A stretch of DNA of 5,108 nucleotides, taken from the NCBI GenBank assembly GCA_031549495.1, contig JAVBPS010000104.1, positions 1 through 5,108 of the forward strand, in the 5' to 3' direction. The stretch is from JAVBOW01 sp031549495. GTDB lineage: Bacteria > Bacteroidota > Bacteroidia > Bacteroidales > Rikenellaceae. Of this stretch, positions 1 to 5,061 are shown in pieces (the first letter of the stretch is position 1; the number at the start of each line of letters is the position of its first letter). The notes under the pieces are model-generated. The model did no database searches, was not told where the DNA came from, and worked only from the letters and a program-made list of their open reading frames with translations. Made by a program: the position numbers and the translations under genes.

Positions 1-534
1 GTCCCAGGCGTGCTGCACGGCGTCGGCATAGGCGCGCGAGGAGATGGTCGAGGCGGTCAGGGCGTCGATGTCGCCGCCGTCCTTGCGCACGACCATTTTC
101 AGATCGGCGGGGTTTTTACCTTTGAACTGCGCCGAGAGGAAATCCGTTTTCTCCATTTTGTCGCCCAGGCCGGGGGTTTCGGTCTGCAACAGCACGACGA
201 TATTGAGGATCTCTCCCGCGGGATCGAAACCCGTCATCAGTTTCACCGCGCCGTTGAAACCGCGCGTGGAGAGGCTTTCTACGGCATAGCCGACCACGTG
301 GCCCTCTTTCGAAGCGGAATAGACGATGGCGGGTTTGCCGTCTACCGTGAGGCTATCGACTTTCGGGTCGCCTTCAAATCCAGGCAGCACGGCCTCCAGC
401 GCCTTGAGCGTCTTGGCCCGCTTGGCCGCGGCGATCGGCTCCTTGGTCACGCCGTAGACCAGGCCCACGGCCGCCGAGCCGATCAGCGTGATCATGCCCA
501 GCGTGAGCACCATATTTTTGAGCGTACTTTCCAT
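1..534 (-). CDS. rnfG: RnfG, FMN-binding subunit of the Rnf electron transport complex (partial, C-terminus beyond window)
   Basis: RnfG is the mostly extracytoplasmic flavoprotein subunit of the Rnf complex and carries FMN covalently bound to a threonine. The 178 visible residues start at the ATG at 534-532, four bases after the rnfD stop. Residues about 8-29 form a single N-terminal membrane anchor. A conserved family segment, ETPGLGDKM, lies at residues 119-127. The flavin attachment site reads DALTASTISS (residues 157-166), so Thr163 is the likely FMN-carrying residue. The usual motif is S/T-G-A-T, and here it is T-A-S-T, a mild departure. The family is usually about 180-230 residues, so only a short C-terminal part should be missing at the left edge. 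The gene is co-transcribed with rnfD. NqrC of Na+-NQR is a homologous alternative, but the RnfB/RnfC neighbours settle the call. Confidence 0.93.
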   Translation of the reverse strand, partial: MESTLKNMVLTLGMITLIGSAAVGLVYGVTKEPIAAAKRAKTLKALEAVLPGFEGDPKVDSLTVDGKPAIVYSASKEGHVVGYAVESLSTRGFNGAVKLMTGFDPAGEILNIVVLLQTETPGLGDKMEKTDFLSAQFKGKNPADLKMVVRKDGGDIDALTASTISSRAYADAVQHAWD

Positions 535-538
535 ACCG

Positions 539-1513
539 TTATTTTGTCGCGAGGCCGAAGCGGCGCGGTTTTAGATATTTGTCGATCAAGGGAACGAGGG
601 CGTTCATGATCAGGATCGCGAACGAGATCCCCTCGGGATAGGCCCCCCAGGTACGGATCAGCATGGTGATCACGCCGATCCCCACGCCGTAGATGATCAT
701 CCCGCGCGGGTTCATCGGCGAGGTCACGTAATCCGTCGCCATAAAGATCGCCCCCAGCAACGCCCCGCCCGTGAGCAGGTGGAACAGCGGACTCATGTAG
801 TGCGCGGGGTCGACGCCCCAGAGGATACCGCTGAACAGGGCCATCGTGCCGAGTACGGCCACCGGAATATGCCAGGTGATCACCCGCCGGATCAGCAGGT
901 AAACGAATCCGGCGAGCAGGGCCAATGCGGCGATCTCGCCCAACGACCCGGCTTTCGCACCTAAAAGAAGATCGGTATAGTTGATCCGCGAAGCGATCTC
1001 TTCCAGCGATTTGCCCGACTTGAGCGCCTCCTGGACGAAAGCGAGCGGCGTGGCCCCCGTCGAAGCGTCGACCCCTGCCGGTGCGGGAAACGAGGTCATC
1101 GCCACGGGGAACGAAATGAGCAGGAACACGCGCCCCACCAGCGCCGGGTTGAACGGGTTGCGCCCCAGCCCGCCGAAGGACATCTTCCCCACCCCGATGG
1201 CCGCCAGCGCCCCGATCACCACCATCCACAGCGGGATCGAAGCGGGCAGGTTGAACGCCAGCAGCACGCCCGTCAGCACGGCCGACCAGTTGCAAAGCGT
1301 GTTCTCCCCTTTGAGCAGGTATTTCTGGATCAGCCATTCGAAAAGCACGCAACTCGCCACCGAAACCGCCGTGACGATCACCGGATTTATGCCGTAAAAA
1401 AGCACCGTCACCACGAAAGCCGGGGCCAGCGCGATCAGCACGTCGCGCATGAGTTTCGGCGTGGAATCCTTCCCGTGGATATGGGGCGAGGGGGAGACTG
1501 TGAGTTTGCTCAT
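539..1513 (-). CDS. rnfD: RnfD, membrane FMN-binding subunit of the Rnf complex
   Basis: RnfD is an integral membrane subunit (NqrB/RnfD family) that takes part in electron transfer coupled to ion movement. The 324-residue protein has a short cytoplasmic N-terminus and then roughly nine to ten hydrophobic helices from about residue 24 to 312. Conserved family segments include GGLGRNPFNPALVGRVF (residues 114-130), FMATDYVTSPMNPRG (257-271) and RTWGAYPEGISFAILIMNA (287-305). The covalent FMN site is STGATPL at 151-157, with Thr155 as the expected flavin-bearing residue. The ATG at 1513-1511 is preceded directly by an AT-rich sequence ending in AAGG, and no upstream in-frame extension looks coding. 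The stop (TAA, 541-539) lies four bases before rnfG. The gene is separated from rnfC by 103 bases of repeat-rich DNA, unlike the rest of the operon. The length is normal for the family. Confidence 0.96.
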   Translation of the reverse strand: MSKLTVSPSPHIHGKDSTPKLMRDVLIALAPAFVVTVLFYGINPVIVTAVSVASCVLFEWLIQKYLLKGENTLCNWSAVLTGVLLAFNLPASIPLWMVVIGALAAIGVGKMSFGGLGRNPFNPALVGRVFLLISFPVAMTSFPAPAGVDASTGATPLAFVQEALKSGKSLEEIASRINYTDLLLGAKAGSLGEIAALALLAGFVYLLIRRVITWHIPVAVLGTMALFSGILWGVDPAHYMSPLFHLLTGGALLGAIFMATDYVTSPMNPRGMIIYGVGIGVITMLIRTWGAYPEGISFAILIMNALVPLIDKYLKPRRFGLATK

Positions 1514-1523
1514 CCTTAATTAA

Positions 1524-1615
1524 TTATGAATTATGAATTATGAATTACAGATTCTAAATTATTTATCGCTGTTCTTCCGGCAGGCAATTCATAATTCATA
1601 ATCCATAATTCATAA
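1524..1615. repeat. Two facing arrays of a 7-bp repeat (TTATGAA / TTCATAA) between rnfC and rnfD
   Basis: Three exact tandem copies of TTATGAA occupy 1524-1544. Four tandem copies of its reverse complement TTCATAA occupy 1588-1615, the third being the variant TCCATAA (1602-1608). A 43-base non-repeat spacer lies between. The two arrays can pair to form a long AU-rich stem of about 21 bp or more in the rnf transcript. The right array begins one base after the rnfC stop codon, and the left array ends about 10 bases before the rnfD start codon. Apart from this region, genes in the operon overlap or are separated by four bases. The facing tandem arrays look like an inserted or expanded repeat element. 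It could affect transcript processing or relative rnfD expression, but nothing in the sequence proves a role. Confidence 0.85.
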
Positions 1616-1616
1616 T

Positions 1617-2942
1617 TTATTTTCTCGCTCGCATGATCTTCATCACCTCCGCCTTACCCAGGCGGATATAATCCAGCAACGGCAGGTTGGCCGGGCAGGT
1701 ATAGGCGCAGCAGCCGCATTCGATGCAGTCCGTCACGCGGTGGGGCTCCATGTCGGCCCACAGGAGTTTTTTCGCCATTTTACCTAACAGATAGGGTTCC
1801 AGGCCCATCGGGCAGGCAGCCACGCATTTGGCGCATTTGATGCAGTTTCCGGCCGGGGCGCGCTGCGCCTCTTCGCGGGGCATAAGCAGGATTCCCGAGG
1901 TGCCTTTGGTCACGGGGGCGTCCGGGTTGGCCATCGCGCGCCCCATCATCGGGCCGCCGCCGATCAGCTTACCCGTGCCGCCGGGCATACCGCCGCAATA
2001 GTCGACCAGGGCGCTCACCGGGGTCCCGATGCGCACCAGCAGGTTTTTCGGATGAGCAAGGCCCTTGCCTGTGACGGTTACCACACGCTCGATCAGGGGT
2101 TTGTTCTTCTGTACCGCTTCGTAGACGGCCAGCGCCGTGCCCACGTTCTGCACCACCGCGCCCACATCGACCGGCAGGCCGCCTGAAGGCACCTTACGGC
2201 CCAGCACGGCGTCGATCAGTTGTTTCTCGCCGCCCTGCGGATAGTGCACTTTCAGCGGGGTGATTTGCACGCCGCCGTGTTTCGCGGCCAAAGCCGTCAG
2301 ATGGGCGATCGCATCGGGCTTGTTGTTTTCGATACCTATATATATCCGCTGCACGTCCAACGCCCGGGCGAGGATCTTCGCGCCGACGATCAGTTCGTCG
2401 CCGCGTTCGAGCATCACCCGGTGGTCGGCCGTCAGATAGGGCTCGCACTCTACTCCATTGATGATCAGCGCTTCGGCTTTTTTCCCTTGCGGGACGCTCA
2501 GTTTTACCTGCGTGGGGAAGGTCGCGCCACCCATGCCGACGATCCCGGCGGCGGTGATTTTCGCGACGATCTCTTTCGGGGATAATTCGCAATAGGTCAG
2601 CAATGTCGCGCTGCGGTCGATCCCTGCGGCCCACTCGTCGCCCTCGACCTGGATCGTGACCGCGGGACGGCGCACGCCACCCGCATCCGGCACGGCGTCC
2701 ACGGAGAGCACCGTCCCCGAAACCGGGGAATGGATATTCGAAGAGACGAATCCGGCTGCGGTGGCGATCACCTGCCCGGCCAGCACCTTATCGCCTTTGG
2801 CGACGGTCGCCGCAGCCGGGGCGCCGATATGCTGCGAAAGCGGGATGACGACCGTCCCGGGCAGGGGCAGCGTTTCGATCCCCGCGGCACGGCTCAGTTT
2901 GTTTTCCGGCGGATGCACCCCGCCTATACGGAATGTTTTCAT
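1617..2942 (-). CDS. rnfC: RnfC, NADH-binding iron-sulfur subunit of the Rnf complex
   Basis: RnfC is the cytoplasmic subunit that exchanges electrons with NAD(H), using FMN and two [4Fe-4S] clusters. The 441-residue protein starts MKTFRIGGVHPPENK. It has an N-terminal lipoyl-like fold (about 47-81, with PVSGTV) and then a Complex I 51-kDa-like domain. That domain has a glycine-rich GMGGATFPTQVKL (136-148), GVECEPY (163-169), GIENNKPDAI (203-212) and YPQGGEKQLI (234-243). Two ferredoxin-type cysteine sets follow near the C-terminus: C367/C370/C373/C377 and C406/C409/C412/C416, with an extra C411. The ATG at 2942-2940 overlaps the rnfB stop as ATGA, which implies translational coupling. An in-frame upstream ATG at 3038 would only add translation of rnfB sequence in the wrong frame. 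The length is shorter than in enterobacteria, whose RnfC often has long alanine-rich tails, and normal for anaerobes. Confidence 0.97.
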   Translation of the reverse strand: MKTFRIGGVHPPENKLSRAAGIETLPLPGTVVIPLSQHIGAPAAATVAKGDKVLAGQVIATAAGFVSSNIHSPVSGTVLSVDAVPDAGGVRRPAVTIQVEGDEWAAGIDRSATLLTYCELSPKEIVAKITAAGIVGMGGATFPTQVKLSVPQGKKAEALIINGVECEPYLTADHRVMLERGDELIVGAKILARALDVQRIYIGIENNKPDAIAHLTALAAKHGGVQITPLKVHYPQGGEKQLIDAVLGRKVPSGGLPVDVGAVVQNVGTALAVYEAVQKNKPLIERVVTVTGKGLAHPKNLLVRIGTPVSALVDYCGGMPGGTGKLIGGGPMMGRAMANPDAPVTKGTSGILLMPREEAQRAPAGNCIKCAKCVAACPMGLEPYLLGKMAKKLLWADMEPHRVTDCIECGCCAYTCPANLPLLDYIRLGKAEVMKIMRARK

Positions 2943-3781
2943 AATGGCGTGGTTTCGGCGGTTTTGCGCGGCGGGAAATTCACCTCGACGATCGCATTGG
3001 TCGGGCACTCGGGCGCGCATTTGCGGCAGAGGCGGCACTTCACAGAGTCGATATAGGCCAGGTTATTCTCGATGGTGATCGCATCGAACGCGCATACTTT
3101 CACGCATTTGGTGCAGGCGATGCACGACACTTCGCACGCCTTGCGCGAGATCGCGCCTTTATCTTTATTCGCGCAACTCACATAAACGCGACGGCCTTTG
3201 GGCCCGCGGCGGCACAGTTCGATGATCGCCTTCGGGCACGCCTTCACGCACGCGCCGCAGGCCGTGCATTTCTCTTCGTCGACCGTGGCGAGGCCCGTGG
3301 CAGGGTCGATATGGATCGCATCAAACGTGCAGACCACCACGCAGTCGCCCTTGCCCAGGCAGCCGTACATGCAGCCCGTTTCGCCGCCGTACAACGAAGC
3401 CACCACGGCGCATGAGGGCGCACCGTCGAACACATTGGTGCTCGCGCGCTTGTCACAGCTCCCGCCACAGCGCACCACGGCCACCTCGGGCTCCTTTTCC
3501 GGCGCGGCCTTGCCTAAGAACGACGCGATGCCCTGCATCACCTCCGTTCCGCCCACAGGGCAATAGAGGTTCGAAATATCGTCCTGTTTGACCAGCGCCT
3601 CGGCCAGCGCACGGCAGCCGGGCATGCCGCAGCCGCCGCAGTTCGCACCGGGCAGCATCGGCTCGACCTGGTCGATGCGCGGGTCTTCCCAGACATTGAA
3701 TTTCTGCGCGATGAAATACAAAATCACCGCGGACAACACACCCAGGACGACCAGCGTCCCGATAGTAAACCACAGAGTCAT
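2939..3781 (-). CDS. rnfB: RnfB, polyferredoxin-like electron-input subunit of the Rnf complex (multi-cluster form)
   Basis: RnfB is the membrane-anchored iron-sulfur subunit thought to accept electrons from reduced ferredoxin. The 280-residue protein has one N-terminal membrane helix (about 4-24). The family-defining Fe-S domain has C48, C51, C56 and C74 (NCGGCGMPGC followed by a distal Cys). Downstream are many ferredoxin-type cysteines: C105, C109, C124, C137, C141, C147, C151; C172/C175/C178/C182; C190 and C203; C216/C220/C223/C226/C230; and C249/C252/C255/C259. The last sets resemble standard [4Fe-4S] binding runs. This is longer and more cysteine-rich than the roughly 190-residue proteobacterial RnfB, and matches the extended form of strict anaerobes. 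The start ATG at 3781-3779 overlaps the RseC stop (ATGA), and the stop overlaps the rnfC start in the same way. Confidence 0.97.
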   Translation of the reverse strand: MTLWFTIGTLVVLGVLSAVILYFIAQKFNVWEDPRIDQVEPMLPGANCGGCGMPGCRALAEALVKQDDISNLYCPVGGTEVMQGIASFLGKAAPEKEPEVAVVRCGGSCDKRASTNVFDGAPSCAVVASLYGGETGCMYGCLGKGDCVVVCTFDAIHIDPATGLATVDEEKCTACGACVKACPKAIIELCRRGPKGRRVYVSCANKDKGAISRKACEVSCIACTKCVKVCAFDAITIENNLAYIDSVKCRLCRKCAPECPTNAIVEVNFPPRKTAETTPL

Positions 3782-4185
3782 TGGCGTTTGCTTATAGTGA
3801 AGACGATCTGTTTTTCGATTTTTCCGCGCAACTGCCGCACCACGATATAATAAACCGCCAGCGACCCGAGGGCAGACAGCCCGGCCAGCGCTTCCGAAGC
3901 CCCTACCCCGAGCAACACCAACAAGATCGCAAGCATCAGCAGGAAGGGATAGATATAAGATATGGCGACGGCCCGCATCCCCATCACACGCTCGACGGAA
4001 ACGGCCACCTCCTCGCCGACGGCATATTCTTCAGCCTCATCGGTATGGATCATGATCCGGCGCTCGTCGCCCTCGCCCGTCCCGCAGACCTGGCGCGCGG
4101 CGCATGCCGAGCAGGCGCTCTGGGGGCGTATCACCACGCCGACCCAGCCGGGCTCGACGTTCTCCACGACTGCGATGTGTTCCAT
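3778..4185 (-). CDS. rseC: RseC/MucC-family (SoxR-reducing system) inner-membrane protein
   Basis: RseC/MucC proteins are small inner-membrane proteins. In E. coli, RseC works with the Rsx (Rnf-like) complex to keep SoxR reduced, and in Bacteroidetes the gene heads the rnf operon. From the ATG at 4185 the protein has 135 residues. The N-terminal domain contains the cysteine motif SACSACAARQVC (C25, C28, C34). Two membrane helices lie at about 72-95 and 98-117, followed by a basic tail. A GTG at 4203 in the same frame would add six residues. I prefer the ATG because it leaves a leader of about 30 bases after the promoter, and MEHIAVVENV fits the usual N-terminus. The stop overlaps rnfB as ATGA. 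A role in Rnf assembly or redox upkeep is inferred from context. No soxR gene is visible here. Confidence 0.9.
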   Translation of the reverse strand: MEHIAVVENVEPGWVGVVIRPQSACSACAARQVCGTGEGDERRIMIHTDEAEEYAVGEEVAVSVERVMGMRAVAISYIYPFLLMLAILLVLLGVGASEALAGLSALGSLAVYYIVVRQLRGKIEKQIVFTISKRQ

Positions 4186-4222
4186 TTGCTCGTCCACGTG
4201 CACGAAATTTATCAGGTTTCGG

Positions 4223-4230
4223 CAAATATA
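4223..4230 (-). promoter_or_regulatory. Likely promoter (-7 element) of the rseC-rnfBCDG operon
   Basis: Read on the minus strand this is TATATTTG, an exact match to the Bacteroidetes -7 consensus TAnnTTTG. It lies 37 bases before the ATG at 4185, which predicts a transcription start near 4216 and a leader of about 30 bases. No clear TTG/TTTG -33 element is present at the expected spacing (ACA at 4252-4250), so the promoter may be moderate or may need an activator. The flanking DNA is AT-rich relative to the genes. Confidence 0.65.
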
Positions 4231-4287
4231 GGGATTTTCCGTCGGATTGTGTACGACTTAGCGCGATAAAAGCACTCCCCACCTGGC

Positions 4288-4362
4288 TCGTCATTCCGAG
4301 CGCAAGTCGAGGAATCTCAGACAGCCGGTTTGAGATTCCTCGACTTGCGCTCGGAATGACGA
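4288..4362 (-). repeat. 75-bp perfect palindromic element, copy 1
   Basis: Two 32-base arms (4288-4319 and 4331-4362) are exact reverse complements around an 11-base loop (4320-4330). Each arm also contains a smaller inverted repeat, ATTCC...GGAAT, so it could fold as a nested or cloverleaf-like structure. The minus-strand reading aligns end to end, loop included, with the element at 4952-5026 at 60 of 75 positions. It starts 11 bases past the DUF486 stop codon and ends about 58 bases before the rnf operon -7 element. No T-run follows it on the minus strand, so it is not a classic intrinsic terminator, though it might still block read-through. It is best described as a dispersed REP- or MITE-like palindrome. 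Confidence 0.9.
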
Positions 4363-4373
4363 ACTGTCAAACG

Positions 4374-4742
4374 TCATTTCTTGAAAATAAAATAGACCGC
4401 CAGCACCAGAAAGACAAAGCCGATGAAATGGTTCATGCGGAATGTTTCGCTGCGGAAGACCAGCGTGGCGAAGAGCGTGAAGACGACCAGCGTGACCACC
4501 TCCTGCATCACCTTCAACTGCCACAGGGTGAAAGGCCCGCCGTTGCCGTCGAAGCCGATGCGGTTGGCCGGCACCTGGAAACAGTATTCGAAGAAGGCGA
4601 TCCCCCAACTGATCAGGATCACCGCCGGCAGCCCGAATTTATCGAACCAGCCCAACTCCTTGAATTTGAGATGGCCGTACCAGGCGAACGTCATAAAGAC
4701 ATTGGATACCACGAGCAGGGCGATGGTTGCGAGCGACTTCAT
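4374..4742 (-). CDS. Small four-helix membrane protein, DUF486/DMT family
   Basis: This 122-residue protein has four predicted membrane helices, at about residues 3-22, 36-55, 80-98 and 103-120. It matches the DUF486 group of small proteins related to drug/metabolite transporters. Family-typical segments are SNVFMTFAWYGHLK (13-26), SWGIAFFEYCFQVPANRIG (45-63) and FTLWQLKVMQE (71-81). The length of about 110-120 residues is normal. Small proteins of this superfamily can work as dimers, but no substrate is established and I do not assign one. The ATG at 4742-4740 is chosen because a good promoter lies just upstream. An in-frame ATG at 4820 would start upstream of that promoter and add residues unlike the family. 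The gene has its own promoter and is separated from the rnf operon by the 75-bp palindrome, so the two are probably separate units. Confidence 0.9.
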   Translation of the reverse strand: MKSLATIALLVVSNVFMTFAWYGHLKFKELGWFDKFGLPAVILISWGIAFFEYCFQVPANRIGFDGNGGPFTLWQLKVMQEVVTLVVFTLFATLVFRSETFRMNHFIGFVFLVLAVYFIFKK

Positions 4743-4753
4743 GCGGCAGTGAT

Positions 4754-4765
4754 TTTGCGCGCAAA
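4754..4765. promoter_or_regulatory. 12-bp perfect palindrome overlapping the DUF486 gene promoter (possible operator)
   Basis: TTTGCGCGCAAA is a perfect palindrome that covers the last four bases of the -7 element and the probable transcription start of the DUF486 gene. A repressor bound here would block initiation. Short palindromes also arise by chance, and part of this one is fixed by the TTTG of the promoter, so an operator role is only suggested. Confidence 0.3.
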
Positions 4766-4791
4766 TGTAATCATTCCGCAGCAATTCCCAA
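4762..4791 (-). promoter_or_regulatory. Bacteroidetes-type promoter of the DUF486 gene
   Basis: On the minus strand the -33 element is TTG (4791-4789, within GTTG). It is followed by a 19-base spacer and a -7 element TACATTTG (4769-4762). Both elements and the spacing fit the Bacteroidetes primary sigma factor consensus. The predicted start near 4755 gives a very short leader of about 13 bases before the ATG at 4742. Confidence 0.75.
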
Positions 4792-4814
4792 CCCCTGTTT
4801 TTTACCGCCCGTAG

Positions 4815-4850
4815 GGGCACCCCTTGCGGGTGCCCTTCTTGATGGCACCC
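4815..4850 (+). repeat. Pair of overlapping, mutually exclusive GC-rich hairpins
   Basis: GGGCACCC (4815-4822) pairs with GGGTGCCC (4828-4835) around a 5-base loop, giving an 8-bp stem. The same GGGTGCC (4828-4834) can instead pair with GGCACCC (4844-4850) around a 9-base loop. The two stems cannot form together. The first is followed on the plus strand by TTCTT. No gene is seen upstream on the plus strand, so a terminator role is unsupported. The segment lies 24 bases upstream of the DUF486 promoter and may be a degraded dispersed repeat. Confidence 0.55.
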
Positions 4851-4903
4851 GAAAGGGGCAGTCGTGGTCGGAAGATCGTAACAAATCAGATAATAGATAA
4901 ATT

Positions 4904-4927
4904 ACCCATGCATTAAAATGCATGGGT
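4904..4927. terminator. Perfect 11-bp hairpin, possible terminator or dispersed palindrome
   Basis: ACCCATGCATT (4904-4914) and AATGCATGGGT (4917-4927) are exact inverse complements around two bases, so in practice a stem of about 10 bp with a small loop. It is followed by TTATTT on the plus strand and AATTTAT on the minus strand, giving weak U-tracts both ways. It lies between the probable gene ending at 5062 and the DUF486 gene, so it could be a backup terminator. The flanks are AT-rich, unlike the coding DNA. Confidence 0.45.
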
Positions 4928-4951
4928 TTATTTGAAAGAATGAATTCTTTT

Positions 4952-5026
4952 TCGTCATGTCGAGCGTTAGTCGAGACATCTCAAACCGTCTGTCTTATAT
5001 GTCTCGACTAGCGCTCGACATGACAA
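4952..5026 (+). repeat. 75-bp palindromic element, copy 2 (diverged)
   Basis: This is the same length as the element at 4288-4362 and in the opposite orientation. The arms are 4952-4983 and 4995-5026, with an 11-base loop (4984-4994) that differs at one position from copy 1. The outer 26 paired bases (4954-4979 with 4999-5024) match except for one T-G pair (4967/5011). The nested inner repeat reads ATGTC...GACAT where copy 1 has ATTCC...GGAAT. The stem near the loop has decayed at two positions (TTAT in place of TGAG). The right end touches the terminator hairpin that begins at 5024. Confidence 0.88.
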
Positions 5027-5060
5027 CAAAATGCCGCAGCAATGCTGCGGCATTTTGTTG
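5024..5060 (-). terminator. Strong intrinsic terminator hairpin
   Basis: CAACAAAATGCCGCAGCA (5024-5041) and its exact reverse complement (5043-5060) flank a single base, so the folded form is a stem of about 16 bp with a small loop, a GC-rich core and flanking A- and T-runs. The symmetric A/T flanks (AAAA and TTTT) allow function in both directions. On the minus strand it begins one base after the stop codon at 5064-5062, the expected place for the terminator of that partial gene. Confidence 0.75.
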
Positions 5061-5061
5061 A

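Noticed and set aside
10..609. Plus-strand open frame of 199 codons opposite rnfG
   Set aside because: It lies antisense to a clearly recognisable RnfG, has arginine- and histidine-rich composition typical of reversed GC-rich coding DNA, and runs into rnfD.
492..1352. Minus-strand open frame of 286 codons within rnfD
   Set aside because: It is out of frame with rnfD, whose protein matches the family over its full length. The composition is Arg/Gly/Asp-rich with no membrane segments or known motifs.
1531..1599. 22-codon minus-strand mini-ORF in the rnfC-rnfD gap (MNYELPAGRT...)
   Set aside because: Its start and stop both come from the heptamer repeat and it has no ribosome-binding signal, so it is most likely chance. 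It is kept here because it spans the non-repeat spacer exactly.
2943..3038. Upstream extension of rnfC to an ATG at 3038
   Set aside because: It would overlap rnfB by 100 bases and add 32 residues that are out-of-frame rnfB. The ATGA-coupled start at 2942 gives the family N-terminus MKTFRIGG.
4186..4203. GTG start for rseC at 4203
   Set aside because: Possible, but it would leave only about 13 bases of leader after the predicted promoter, and the ATG at 4185 gives a more typical N-terminus.
4288..4362. 75-bp palindrome copy 1 as an intrinsic terminator of the DUF486 gene
   Set aside because: No T-run follows the stem on the minus strand, and the homologous copy 2 sits next to an independent true terminator, so a dispersed repeat is the better explanation.
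4104..4814. Plus-strand open frame of 236 codons across 4104-4814
   Set aside because: It runs antisense through rseC, the rnf promoter, the 75-bp palindrome and the DUF486 gene, and its composition is charged and low in hydrophobics, as expected of a shadow.
4743..4820. Extension of the DUF486 protein to an ATG at 4820
   Set aside because: It would read through the promoter and part of the GC-rich hairpin, and adds 26 residues ahead of the first membrane helix that do not resemble the family.
4288..5026. The repeats as a CRISPR array
   Set aside because: There are only two copies, in opposite orientation, with a gene between them and no regular spacers or cas genes.
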